From: UBA6183 sp943372215 | GTDB lineage: Bacteria > Bacteroidota > Bacteroidia > UKL13-3 | Assembly (NCBI GenBank): GCA_943372215.1 | Contig: CALRXU020000002.1 | Location: forward strand, 124,001 to 188,000 | Length of the DNA stretch: 64,000 nt | Direction: 5' to 3' | Shown here: in pieces, positions 1 to 8,793 of the stretch | Position numbering within the stretch: the stretch's first letter is position 1 | Layout of the letters: each line of letters opens with the position of its first letter | Translations under genes and position numbers: made by a program | The notes under the pieces: generated by a model | What the model was told of the DNA's origin: nothing | Database searches by the model: none | What the model saw: only the letters and a program-made list of their open reading frames with translations

Positions 1-270
1 TTATGTGGAGATGTGCGTTTAAGCTTAAAAAGTAAACCGCTCAATAAAATCGCTTTTCTGCACGTTGATGTTGATTTTTACGAAGCCACTACAACCGTGC
101 TGGAAACCGCATACCCTGCCGTAACTGTAGGAGGAGTCATACTGATTAACGATTACAACATTAAAAACTTAAACTGCAAACAGGCAGTAATGGCATTCAG
201 GGGGAAATACCGGATAGAAGAACCTATTGTAGAGATTGGAAGATACATGGCCTACTGGATTAAAGGATAA
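1..270 (+). CDS. TylF/MycF-type O-methyltransferase, C-terminal part (cut by window start)
   Basis: The frame is open from base 1, so the gene enters from the left and only about 89 C-terminal residues are visible. The fragment carries HVDVDFYE followed by a GGVILINDY segment. These match the metal-binding Asp cluster and the DDY strand of the TylF/macrocin-O-methyltransferase family, which transfers a methyl group from SAM to sugar hydroxyls. The same two blocks occur in the C-terminal half of the next gene (DVDFYEP and IIDDYY), so the two are related. The next start lies 3 bases downstream, implying one operon. A GTG at 13 is probably internal. The substrate is unknown; sugar methylation is inferred from the glycosyltransferase neighbours. 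Confidence 0.75.
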   Translation, partial: LCGDVRLSLKSKPLNKIAFLHVDVDFYEATTTVLETAYPAVTVGGVILINDYNIKNLNCKQAVMAFRGKYRIEEPIVEIGRYMAYWIKG

Positions 271-273
271 ACA

Positions 274-1863
274 ATGATGAATATTCCAATAGCAATTTTT
301 ATCTATAAAAGACCCGACTTAACCAAAAGATTGTGGGAGGTCATCAAGCGCATTCGCCCGACTGTAATCTACATTTTTGCTGACGGCCCTAGGGATAATG
401 CTGAGACGGATTTGTGCAGCCAAACCCGATTAATAACGGAGGAAATTGATTGGACGGCTACTGTTTACAAACATTATTCGCCATTTAACTTGGGGCTTTC
501 AACCAATATTTTAAATGGGCTAAATCTGGTTTTTGATGAACATGATTTTGCCATTGTTTTAGAAGACGATTGTATTCCCGATGCATCCTTTTTTATGTTC
601 TGTCAAAATATGAAAGAGCTGTATCAAGATGATGAAAGGATTATGCAAATTAGTGGTACAAATTTGTTAGCAGCGAATACCGGGCAGTATCATGCACCTT
701 ATTTTTTTTCTAAATTTACCTTGCCTTGTTGGGGATGGGCCACATGGAAACGTGCATGGAACAAGTTCAACCCAAACTACACCACGTGGCAATTAAATGA
801 TACCGCGCTCAATGCGCAGATTTCAAAGAAATACGAAGGTGTTTGGCATCAGGTGTTTAACTCGTTGTTAAATGGCAATAAAGACTCCTGGGATGTACAA
901 TGGATGCTTGATGTTTGGTTAAACAAAGGATACTGCATTGTTCCTAAGTATAACCTAATTAATAATGCAGGGGATGGAGACGGGGCTTCGTATATGGCAA
1001 CCCAAAGCAAATTTGCACATCGAGAAACACTGGCTTTAAATGAATGGAGTAACAAACCAATGCCTGTAACCCTGTCCAACTACGAGGATGATTTGGAAGA
1101 CAAGGTGGTTGAGATGTTGCAGGAATTCATCAAACATAACCTTACCACAAATTCCTTAAGTTTATCTAGGCAAATCATTAAAAAGATTGCGCCTAAAGTG
1201 CTTAAATCAAACTATAATACGCTAGACGATTTAAAGGCAGACATATTCCCGTTAGCAAAATATACGTTGCTTCCACTAAGTTTTTATGAAGCATACATCA
1301 GGTTAATTCAAACAAACCAAGTCATTAAGCATGGCGCATGGTTGCAATTTGGCTCATGGCATGGAGGCTCAACACTCTTCATGAGTGCCTGTATGCGGGA
1401 TATCAATAACAATGCAGGGTTGTTTGTGTATGATACTTTCGGAGGCATACCCACCCATGTTTTAAGCGAGCAAAAGGATAAATACTTTGTATCTTATTTT
1501 AACATTACAAACAACATTGCAGATTATAAAGCAAATGTGGAGGGTTTGTTGCAAGAGCATCAGTTGCTACAGTACACCAGCTTGGTGCAAGGAGATGTTT
1601 TTGACCTTACAGAAAAAGACATACCAGAACAAGTTGCTTTGGCTTGCATAGATGTAGATTTTTATGAGCCAACATTGAAAGCGCTCAACTTGGCTTATAA
1701 ACGTTTAATGAAGGGCGGTGTAATGATTATTGATGATTATTACCTTGAATTTGTTTGCTGTAAAGAAGCTGTTGATGAGTTTTTTAAAGAGTTACTTCTA
1801 CATAATGAAGTAACTTTTGACAGGTTTAATGAATTTACATTGTTGGTTACTAAACACAAATAA
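274..1863 (+). CDS. Fusion protein: GT-A-like glycosyltransferase domain plus TylF-type methyltransferase domain
   Basis: The protein has 529 residues in two parts. Residues 1-300 look like the nucleotide-diphospho-sugar transferase (HlpA-like) family: a first strand IPIAIFIYKRP, an acidic E97-D98-D99 motif (VLEDDCIP) and a WGWATW segment. Residues about 330-529 are a TylF-like SAM methyltransferase with a glycine loop (QFGSWHGGST near 358), DVDFYEP starting at D460 and DDYY at 487-490. The likely job is adding and methylating a sugar on one chain or lipid-linked intermediate in the cytosol. The N-terminal half is paralogous to the next gene and the C-terminal half to the preceding one, so the protein may be a fusion of adjacent cluster genes. 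The start is ATG at 274; a second ATG follows directly. Confidence 0.75.
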   Translation: MMNIPIAIFIYKRPDLTKRLWEVIKRIRPTVIYIFADGPRDNAETDLCSQTRLITEEIDWTATVYKHYSPFNLGLSTNILNGLNLVFDEHDFAIVLEDDCIPDASFFMFCQNMKELYQDDERIMQISGTNLLAANTGQYHAPYFFSKFTLPCWGWATWKRAWNKFNPNYTTWQLNDTALNAQISKKYEGVWHQVFNSLLNGNKDSWDVQWMLDVWLNKGYCIVPKYNLINNAGDGDGASYMATQSKFAHRETLALNEWSNKPMPVTLSNYEDDLEDKVVEMLQEFIKHNLTTNSLSLSRQIIKKIAPKVLKSNYNTLDDLKADIFPLAKYTLLPLSFYEAYIRLIQTNQVIKHGAWLQFGSWHGGSTLFMSACMRDINNNAGLFVYDTFGGIPTHVLSEQKDKYFVSYFNITNNIADYKANVEGLLQEHQLLQYTSLVQGDVFDLTEKDIPEQVALACIDVDFYEPTLKALNLAYKRLMKGGVMIIDDYYLEFVCCKEAVDEFFKELLLHNEVTFDRFNEFTLLVTKHK

Positions 1864-1870
1864 TAAAGCA

Positions 1871-2746
1871 ATGGAAAAATTACGCACTTCAGTAGCCCTG
1901 TTTGTTTATCAAAAGGCACACGTGTTGCAGGAAATATTCCAGGCAATTGCGGCATACAATCCCCATTGTTTATATGTGGTTATGGATAAACCTGGAAGTC
2001 CCAGTATTGGAAATGCCTATAACGAGGTAAAAACTAAAATTGAAACAGCTCACTTTAACAATAGAGTAGAACTCATAGAACCGCCAAGTCACCAAGGTAT
2101 TGTTAACATTTTTGCGTTTGGCTTGGGTGTTATTTTTGAGAGAGAAAAGGAAATTATTATCCTTGAAGACGACACCATCCCCTCAGAAAGCTTTTTTGAA
2201 TATTGCGAAATCATGCTTGATAAATATCGGGATGATAAATCCATTGGGTCAATTGTGGGCACAAACTTAGGCGCTACGGCAGATGAAAACGCCTATTTTA
2301 AGGCACCAATAGGTTTACCATATTGGGGATGGGCAACATGGGCAGACCGCTGGACCAAAATGCCCAAAGATTTTTCTTTTTGGGATACCTTTACCGATTC
2401 AAACGAATTTAAGCAATTACTGGTAATCCATGAGGCATTTATGACACCTTTAATCAGAAACAGGCAACAGCCCAAATCATGGGACTTAAAATGGACCATG
2501 TTTCAACTGAGTAATGGCATGAAAACAGTACTGCCTGGTGTTAACTTAATTACAAACGATGGATACCATGAATTGGCTACTTTTACGCGGATTGAAAACT
2601 CCGAATTTGCAAACATTAAACGACATCACACTGATGGAAATAAATTCAGACTGAGTAAACCAAACCAATCCATGCTTCTGTTGTACGAGGAAGCACAACG
2701 TAAGTTTATGTTGGAATTTGCAACACGTAAACAGGCCAATACCTAA
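1871..2746 (+). CDS. Nucleotide-sugar transferase-like protein (HlpA-like, GT-A fold)
   Basis: This 291-residue protein parallels the N-terminal domain of the preceding fusion: VALFVYQKA at the start, an acidic LEDDTIPSESFF motif near residue 100, VGTNLG, and WGWATWADRW. The acidic EDD triplet is the probable metal/nucleotide-sugar site. The frame is open back to 1817, but ATG at 1871 is chosen because the homology begins there and it lies 7 bases after the previous stop. No signal peptide or membrane segment is visible, so it should act in the cytosol. Donor and acceptor cannot be read from the sequence. Confidence 0.7.
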   Translation: MEKLRTSVALFVYQKAHVLQEIFQAIAAYNPHCLYVVMDKPGSPSIGNAYNEVKTKIETAHFNNRVELIEPPSHQGIVNIFAFGLGVIFEREKEIIILEDDTIPSESFFEYCEIMLDKYRDDKSIGSIVGTNLGATADENAYFKAPIGLPYWGWATWADRWTKMPKDFSFWDTFTDSNEFKQLLVIHEAFMTPLIRNRQQPKSWDLKWTMFQLSNGMKTVLPGVNLITNDGYHELATFTRIENSEFANIKRHHTDGNKFRLSKPNQSMLLLYEEAQRKFMLEFATRKQANT

Positions 2747-2775
2747 AACCTGATAGGATAGCATAGGTAATTTTA

Positions 2776-2783
2776 TAAATTTG
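2776..2783 (+). promoter_or_regulatory. Possible Bacteroidota -7 box (TAnnTTTG)
   Basis: TAAATTTG matches the Bacteroidota sigma-ABfr -7 consensus TAnnTTTG and sits 19 bases before the ATG at 2803, in the 56-base gap between two cluster genes. No convincing TTG -33 element is seen upstream. If real, it starts the 2803-10566 operon separately from the genes before it. Confidence 0.35.
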
Positions 2784-2802
2784 TTTATCATATAATTAAA
2801 AA

Positions 2803-3696
2803 ATGATTTCCCAAAAACTGTTCAAGTCTCCTTTAGATCAAGCACACTACATCCAACATGGTTTTGTTAAAAAGCAATTGTTAGACAAAACCCAAGTAGA
2901 TGCCATTTTAAAGGAGTTATTATTGCTAAAACCCGATGATGGGTATTCTCCCCAAAGAGCGGGAGCCTCTAACTATCACTGCACATTTTTAGATACTAAT
3001 GAGGCTTACAAAAGAGCCACCAATGAGCTGTTTAAAAGTGTATTTAACCCCATCGTGCAAAATCATTTTGTTGATTACCATGTTTGGAATGGCAATTTTT
3101 ATGTGAAACCACCAGGTGCTGGAAAGTTTGAAATACACCAAAACTGGACCCATGTAAAGGAGGAGCGTTTTACCTCATTTACCATGTGGTGTCCTTTGGT
3201 TGATACCACCATTGTAAACGGAACAATTGCATTGGTTAAAGGAAGCCATAAAATACTTCCTGATATTGCTACCTTAGATGTGCCTTATTATTTTAACAAT
3301 TTTGAAAGTTCTCTGATTGATAAATATTTAGAGCCAATATCTTGCAAGGCAGGAGAGGCCGTAATATTTGAGGATGGGGTGATTCATTTTTCAGACATCA
3401 ATAAATCGGATGCTCCACGTTATGCATTACAAATTTTAATTGGGCCTACTTACACCAAACCAGTTTATTATTATTTTGATAAAGCCAACCCCGATAAAGG
3501 TTTTGAAGTGTTTGAAATCAATGAAGATTTTTTTATGAAAACAAATTACCTCAATTTTAAAAACCGACCTCAACACCAACATTCCATTGGCTTTGTACCC
3601 AACCATAACCAATTAATTACCGAGGCCGAGTTTACACAAGCATTATCTAACGGGGAGCAACGAAGGAGGCAAGTTTATGGGATTGAACCAGCATAA
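2803..3696 (+). CDS. Phytanoyl-CoA dioxygenase (PhyH)-like protein with altered iron ligand
   Basis: This 297-residue protein resembles the PhyH family of Fe(II)/2-oxoglutarate oxygenases, which hydroxylate small molecules. The usual HxD...H...R pattern appears as H112-Q-N114, distal H195 (DGVIHFSD) and R206. The MWCPLVDTT...NGTIALVKGSHK block is typical of the family. Position 114 is Asn where the family has Asp, so an iron ligand seems changed. The paralogue at 12762 keeps HQD. The 3' end overlaps the next gene by 20 bases, a sign of translational coupling. It may be a weak oxygenase, a halogenase-like enzyme with an open ligand site, or inactive; sequence alone does not decide. Confidence 0.75.
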   Translation: MISQKLFKSPLDQAHYIQHGFVKKQLLDKTQVDAILKELLLLKPDDGYSPQRAGASNYHCTFLDTNEAYKRATNELFKSVFNPIVQNHFVDYHVWNGNFYVKPPGAGKFEIHQNWTHVKEERFTSFTMWCPLVDTTIVNGTIALVKGSHKILPDIATLDVPYYFNNFESSLIDKYLEPISCKAGEAVIFEDGVIHFSDINKSDAPRYALQILIGPTYTKPVYYYFDKANPDKGFEVFEINEDFFMKTNYLNFKNRPQHQHSIGFVPNHNQLITEAEFTQALSNGEQRRRQVYGIEPA

Positions 3697-4507
3697 AACG
3701 GTACTGATTACGGGAGGGACATCAAACCTAGGCAGGGCCTTGGTAACGTGTTTTGCGGATAACAACTGGGCGGTGCATGCCACAACACGCAATATGTTAT
3801 CCAATGGCACAGCCCGATTTAACCATCCCAATGTACATTACCACCAAATGGATTTGGAAAACCCTGATTCCATTAAACAAACCATAGCGCACATTTCCTC
3901 AACCGTTAACCACCTTGATTTACTCATTAACAATGCGGGTTTTGTATTGTCAGGCCCATTAGAAGGCTACACAGATGAGCAAATGAGAAGGCAAATGGAT
4001 GTGAATTTTTATGGAACTGTTTATGCCATACGTGCCATATTGCCCAAGATGAAGCAGCAACAGCAAGGAAGTATTATCAATGTTTCTTCTCTTTGTGGTC
4101 TTACTACTTTTCCAATGTTATCCATGTACCATGCTTCAAAATGGGCATTAGAGGGATTTACAGAATCACTAATGTACGAGGTGGAGCAATTTGGCATCAC
4201 CGTAAAATTGGTTGAACCCGGAGGCATCCGAGACAATGAATTGGCCGCGGAGGTTGAGTTTGGAGAGCAATCTCTTCCAGAGTACGAGTCCCTCATTAAC
4301 CAAATGCACCATTCCAATTGGTTTCCTTCTTTCTCTACCTCTGCTGAAGTGGCCAAACAACTGCTGCAAATTGCAACAGAAAACACCGCTCAACTCCGTC
4401 ATCAAATTGGCGAAGATTGCACCATGCTGTTGCATGAACGGTTTAACCACTTGGCCAATGAGGCATATATTGTTAAAACAAAGGGGCGAATAGGTGGCAA
4501 TGGATAA
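3677..4507 (+). CDS. Short-chain dehydrogenase/reductase (SDR)
   Basis: This is a classical SDR of 276 residues. VLITGGTSNLG near residue 10 is the Rossmann dinucleotide loop, NNAG (about residue 88) the structural motif, and SSLCG followed by YHASK the catalytic Ser-Tyr-Lys. It should oxidise an alcohol or reduce a ketone with NAD(P)H. The third glycine position of the loop reads Leu-Gly rather than Ile-Gly, which is a minor variant. It overlaps the PhyH-like gene by 20 bases and the P450 gene by 8, so it probably acts in the same pathway, for instance on a hydroxyl installed by one of the oxygenases. The start at 3677 is supported by the fit of residues 8 onward to the family N-terminus. 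Confidence 0.88.
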   Translation: MGLNQHKTVLITGGTSNLGRALVTCFADNNWAVHATTRNMLSNGTARFNHPNVHYHQMDLENPDSIKQTIAHISSTVNHLDLLINNAGFVLSGPLEGYTDEQMRRQMDVNFYGTVYAIRAILPKMKQQQQGSIINVSSLCGLTTFPMLSMYHASKWALEGFTESLMYEVEQFGITVKLVEPGGIRDNELAAEVEFGEQSLPEYESLINQMHHSNWFPSFSTSAEVAKQLLQIATENTAQLRHQIGEDCTMLLHERFNHLANEAYIVKTKGRIGGNG

Positions 4508-6641
4508 GATAACTAAACCGATTGATTTAACAGGATTTGAGTTTGCTCAACACCCATTTCAGTATTATGATGAGCTGAGAAAAACGGGCAATGTGCATTA
4601 CTTGGAAGCAACCAACTCTTGGCTCATTATCGGTTATCAAGAGATTGTATCCATACTTTCCAATTACCAACTGTTTTCATCAGAAGGAGATCATCCGTTT
4701 GATCCGATATTGTTAAATTGCGATCCCCCCAATCATACCAAACATAAAAAAATACTGGCTGGTGATACGGGAATGTTTGCCACCAAAAGGGTGAGTAGCC
4801 TTGAACTGCAAAACAGGGAAATTTTTCAACGCATTATTGAACCACTTAAAAACAAGGTGGAGGTTGATTTGATGGCCGATATAGCCATGCCTTTTTCTAC
4901 CTTGGTTATCCTCAATTTGTTGGGTATAAAGCCAGACTCAGTGCAGGAGTTAAAAGAATGGTCAACCAACGTGGTGTTAAGCAAATCCATTTACGATACC
5001 AACTTTGCCAGCAAACAATGGGACAAGCTAAAACCAATGGTACAACGATGGATTGACAAAGCCCGCCATGAGGGTTCAACCTTTGGTATTGCCTCGCTTT
5101 TTTTGAATAAAGAAGTTGATTTTACTGATGAGGAACGCCTGTTAAATTTAACCAAGGTATTGTTACTTGGTGGCAATGAAACCACTCCAAATTTGGTTAC
5201 CTCTGCCTTGTTGATATTGTACCGCAATAAACTGTTGTTCAATCAAATTAAAAACCAGCCTCAATTTATAGAAAATTTAATACAAGAAACATTGCGGTTA
5301 GAGGCTCCAACCCAAATTATTCAGCGCACAAGCAAAACAGAAGTGGAAGTAGGCGGAGTAAAAATACCTGCCAACGCCAATATTTCGCTGGCAATTGGTG
5401 CTGCAAACAGAGACCCTGCCGTTTTCGAAAATCCCAATCAGTTTGATTTGAACCGCACGAGTGGCAAGATACTTTCATTTGGGTATGGGCCACACTATTG
5501 CATTGGCGCTACTTTGGCCAAACAAGAAGCTCAAATAGCCCTTGAAGTTATTTTAGAGGAGTTTCCCTATGCAGCGTTAAATGCATCATTTAAGCCGGTA
5601 TATAAGCACTCAAGCCATGTAAGGGGGTTACAAAGCATGCCCATTTATACCAACGGATTGTGGGTGGAGCAATTGGCTTTGCTTAAACAGCAAGCAGTAA
5701 GCCTGCTGGAAGAAACCATGGAAAAATACCAACATTTTGCTACTGTTGAGCAGTATCCCAAAATAGATGAAGTGGCATGGCATTATACCTATCCTTCTCC
5801 GTTTATCCATGCAAACGTAATGTACAGTTTAATCAGTTGTAAGCAACCAGCCTATGACCAACTCATTGCTAATGGGGTGCAGTTTTTAGTAAATACCAAA
5901 GAAACAAACAGTACCTGGCGTTTTTGGCACATCAACAATTGCCGCAATCCTGTTCCTCCTGATGTAGATGATACAGCCATCTGTTCATGGGTATTGCTTA
6001 ATCAAAAAACAATTAGCCAACACGAAAGCATTATTTTAAACAACATCAATAACCAAGGTGAGATTTATACATGGTTTACACCAACCATTCGCCTGTTGTT
6101 AAAATCACCACTGTTATTCATGCAGTTGTTGTTTCAAACCCAAAAAACCAAAAATACGCTAAATGCGGGAATGTTGCACCCCAATGATGTTGAATTGGGG
6201 GTAATGGCAAACGCGTTGTTGTTGCTGGGGCAAACACCAAAAACAGAAAAAACAATTGCCTTGTGCATTGCACTTTGGAAAAAACAAAACGATCACCATT
6301 ATTTTTACGATAATAAACTGGTTATTGCTTACCACATTGCTAGGGCTTATCATCATGGTGTAAGCGGATTTGAGGTTTTAAAAGACGACATGCATGTATT
6401 CCTGCAACAAGAATTGGTAAAAGCAACAACAACAGATTACTTGTTAATTTATCTGACAGCCGCTTATTTAAATATACAGGATATAAAAAAAGAGGCAAAA
6501 GCAAACATCATACGGTTGGTTGAAAATGGTAAAATGCGTGTTGAGCCTTACCGTTATTTTACCTCAAAAGATCGCAATTTTTATGGTGGCTCAGCATGTT
6601 TAACAGCAGCTTGGTTTTTAGAAGTAACCCAAGATTGGTAA
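4500..6641 (+). CDS. Cytochrome P450 fused to an alpha/alpha-toroid, class II terpene cyclase-like domain (DxDDTA)
   Basis: Residue numbers count from the GTG at 4494; ATG at 4500 is preferred. Residues about 1-390 are a complete bacterial P450: I-helix LGGNETT, ETLRLEAP (ExxR), and heme loop FGYGPHYCIG with Cys336 as thiolate ligand. Residues about 400-715 are an extra helical domain with TWRFWHIN, then P-DVDDTA at D490-x-D492-D493-T-A, and later DVELGVMANALLLL. DxDDTA is the proton-donating signature of class II (di)terpene and squalene-hopene type cyclases, and the spaced helical repeats fit an alpha/alpha barrel. At about 320 residues the domain is shorter than a full cyclase, so it may be a single barrel. 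The gene is coupled to the SDR (8-base overlap) and to the UbiA gene (7-base gap). Cyclisation followed by oxidation of an isoprenoid is an inference; the domain could instead only bind a lipid. Confidence 0.8.
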   Translation: MDKITKPIDLTGFEFAQHPFQYYDELRKTGNVHYLEATNSWLIIGYQEIVSILSNYQLFSSEGDHPFDPILLNCDPPNHTKHKKILAGDTGMFATKRVSSLELQNREIFQRIIEPLKNKVEVDLMADIAMPFSTLVILNLLGIKPDSVQELKEWSTNVVLSKSIYDTNFASKQWDKLKPMVQRWIDKARHEGSTFGIASLFLNKEVDFTDEERLLNLTKVLLLGGNETTPNLVTSALLILYRNKLLFNQIKNQPQFIENLIQETLRLEAPTQIIQRTSKTEVEVGGVKIPANANISLAIGAANRDPAVFENPNQFDLNRTSGKILSFGYGPHYCIGATLAKQEAQIALEVILEEFPYAALNASFKPVYKHSSHVRGLQSMPIYTNGLWVEQLALLKQQAVSLLEETMEKYQHFATVEQYPKIDEVAWHYTYPSPFIHANVMYSLISCKQPAYDQLIANGVQFLVNTKETNSTWRFWHINNCRNPVPPDVDDTAICSWVLLNQKTISQHESIILNNINNQGEIYTWFTPTIRLLLKSPLLFMQLLFQTQKTKNTLNAGMLHPNDVELGVMANALLLLGQTPKTEKTIALCIALWKKQNDHHYFYDNKLVIAYHIARAYHHGVSGFEVLKDDMHVFLQQELVKATTTDYLLIYLTAAYLNIQDIKKEAKANIIRLVENGKMRVEPYRYFTSKDRNFYGGSACLTAAWFLEVTQDW

Positions 6642-6648
6642 TAAAAGA

Positions 6649-7782
6649 ATGAACATCCCAATTAAACAAATAGTCCAACGGTTAAGGTCATTTCTTACAT
6701 ACAATATGATGTTGTATGTTAATTTCTTATTGCTGTTGGCACTGTTGTTAGATGTTAATCTTTATGCAGTAGCCATTTCGTTTATGCCAATTTTATTGGC
6801 CTATTTCCTTGTTGGAATTGGAGGCTATTTTTTAAATGATATTTTTGATGCTAAAGCAGATTCGATTGCACTAAAATTTAATATCACGAGCATAGTAAAG
6901 CCTTGGTTAGTTTGGTTACTCATCGCAATTACTTGGGCTATTGGTTTAGTTTTAGTTATGAAGGTAACAACAATGCTTGCCTTATTGTTATCCATTCAAT
7001 TTATACTGTTGTTCATTTATTCTGCTCCTCCATTTCGGTTTAAACAACGTGGTTTTGGGGGGGTATTAATTGATGCCGCCTATGCGCATTTGGTACCGAT
7101 ACTGATATTGTTAATGTATTTAAGTGATTTTAACAAACTGCCTTGGTTTTTTATCTTATTTCCAATTTTTACATACTTAATTGGTATTAGGGATATTTTA
7201 ATTCATCAAATAAATGATTTTGAAAATGACGCAAAGGCTGGAATAAATGCGTTTAAACCATCGAGCTATCTGAAATTTCCTCAAATAATAAACAGAGTAG
7301 AAATACTAGCTGCATTATTGCTTGTGCTGTTTATTGGCATTGCAGGCTTGAGCCATTCTTTGAATGCGTTAACAATGTTATTTGCTACAGCTTTATGCAT
7401 ATCCTATACCTACGTGTACTTGATTAAGCCAAACCCAACAAACAGCAATACAGATAAGCTGATTAACATATACGTTGTTGTTAGTGCTATTTTTATGAGT
7501 ATCCTTATCGTTAAACATGAAAGTTTTTTATGTTTGTTATTGTTGCTTCATCCTTATGTGGTGGGTTTTATAAAGTCAAAAGGGCAGTGGTTGTGGATTA
7601 AAGTTAGGTATTTTTTAAAAGTAGTTATGGGAGAAATGTTCATTCATTACATTCCACTTTGGTTTAACCTATTGCTTTTCAAAATCGGTCTTATATTTGG
7701 TCGGAATTTTAAGGAAAAACCCTTGTATCAACAAAGTAAAGAATTAAAAGTACTTACCTGGATTCGAAAAGTCGTAGGGTAA
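6649..7782 (+). CDS. UbiA-family integral membrane prenyltransferase
   Basis: This 377-residue protein has about nine hydrophobic segments and both polyprenyl-diphosphate motifs of the UbiA superfamily. The first is N63-D-x-x-D67-x-x-x-D71 (NDIFDAKAD). The second starts at D182 and includes HQINDFENDAKAG, with D190 and D194. UbiA enzymes move a prenyl group onto an aromatic or sugar acceptor, and some act as membrane terpene cyclases. It lies 7 bases after the P450 fusion and 24 bases before the next gene. Base use here and in the following gene looks more AT-rich than in the P450 gene. The last 90 residues are basic and may face the cytosol. Acceptor unknown. Confidence 0.8.
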   Translation: MNIPIKQIVQRLRSFLTYNMMLYVNFLLLLALLLDVNLYAVAISFMPILLAYFLVGIGGYFLNDIFDAKADSIALKFNITSIVKPWLVWLLIAITWAIGLVLVMKVTTMLALLLSIQFILLFIYSAPPFRFKQRGFGGVLIDAAYAHLVPILILLMYLSDFNKLPWFFILFPIFTYLIGIRDILIHQINDFENDAKAGINAFKPSSYLKFPQIINRVEILAALLLVLFIGIAGLSHSLNALTMLFATALCISYTYVYLIKPNPTNSNTDKLINIYVVVSAIFMSILIVKHESFLCLLLLLHPYVVGFIKSKGQWLWIKVRYFLKVVMGEMFIHYIPLWFNLLLFKIGLIFGRNFKEKPLYQQSKELKVLTWIRKVVG

Positions 7783-7806
7783 TTTATTCCAAGTAAAACA
7801 TCATAC

Positions 7807-8790
7807 ATGTTAACTAAAGCTCAAATCGTTTTTATTAGTCTGGCCGTTGTAACAATTTTGTTTGGCTGCAATCAAAAAACCAAATTGTTTTACAACCAAC
7901 TAGGGGGCTTAAGTAGTCAGGATTTTTTAATGAACGACTCTACTAAGTTCACTACTTTTAACTGTACTTTTATATCCGATACACTTGTAAGTCAACCAAG
8001 TTATGAAGTTGCATTTGAGCAATTAAAATTGATAATTGATTCTGTTAACCAAAGGCATCCTCGCGCATATGCCAATTATATCAATGCAATTTATTTGGCT
8101 GAATTTGTTTATAACAATTGCGCATTTCAGTTCTTAGGTTCACTATTTCAAGACAGTAGCAAAGTTGCAATACCTAATTGGTCAAACCTTACTTTAAAGC
8201 AAATGTTTGAAGTTGCCAATACGAATAAAAGAGCTGTTTGGTGCGGAGATAGAACGGTATACTTTGCAAAAATGGTGAAGTTGTTTTTAAATCTAGAAGT
8301 AAAAACTATTCATGTAAAGGGAGTTCATTCCTATCCGTTGGTTTTAATTGATGGGCTTTACTATTTAATAGACCCTTACTATCCAACAATTATAATAAGT
8401 ACCGAAGATGGTTCAATAGCTGATTACAATTGGTTGCAAAAAAATACACATCAAAAAAACATAGCGATTAAACTCACCCCAAGAATGTTTGGGAATAGTA
8501 GAACACTCATTTCCTCGGAGTTGGTTCACTATATGACTGATGAAACTAAACTTAAAAAGCCTGCTATCTGTAAGTTGATTTTTGAATTTCTAAACAAAAA
8601 GAAATCATACCTGATTGCATTGCGTAGAGGAAAACATACGCCTTTAGTAAACTTTAACTGTCCTGTTGTCCCTTTAACAAACAGCAGTTTCCCCTTTACG
8701 TTTAATAGTAATATATTGGTTCCCGTTTATTCCAAAGGGTCATTTTGCCAACAATATGGATTGTATTATTATAAACTTAACGTCAACTAA
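7807..8790 (+). CDS. Probable lipoprotein with transglutaminase-like Cys-His-Asp triad
   Basis: The 327-residue protein begins with a hydrophobic segment ending in LFGC, a plausible lipobox with Cys21, so it is probably anchored outside the cytoplasm. In the middle, AVWCGDRTVYF, then HSYPLVLIDG and YYLIDPYYP follow the order Cys, His, Asp of transglutaminase-like cysteine proteases and acyltransferases. I do not recognise a specific family. It sits 3 bases before the asparagine synthetase start and is part of the coupled operon. A hydrolytic, amide-forming or purely structural role is possible. A transglutaminase-like extracytoplasmic protein inside a glycosylation/isoprenoid cluster is unusual. 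Confidence 0.55.
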   Translation: MLTKAQIVFISLAVVTILFGCNQKTKLFYNQLGGLSSQDFLMNDSTKFTTFNCTFISDTLVSQPSYEVAFEQLKLIIDSVNQRHPRAYANYINAIYLAEFVYNNCAFQFLGSLFQDSSKVAIPNWSNLTLKQMFEVANTNKRAVWCGDRTVYFAKMVKLFLNLEVKTIHVKGVHSYPLVLIDGLYYLIDPYYPTIIISTEDGSIADYNWLQKNTHQKNIAIKLTPRMFGNSRTLISSELVHYMTDETKLKKPAICKLIFEFLNKKKSYLIALRRGKHTPLVNFNCPVVPLTNSSFPFTFNSNILVPVYSKGSFCQQYGLYYYKLNVN

Positions 8791-8793
8791 CTC

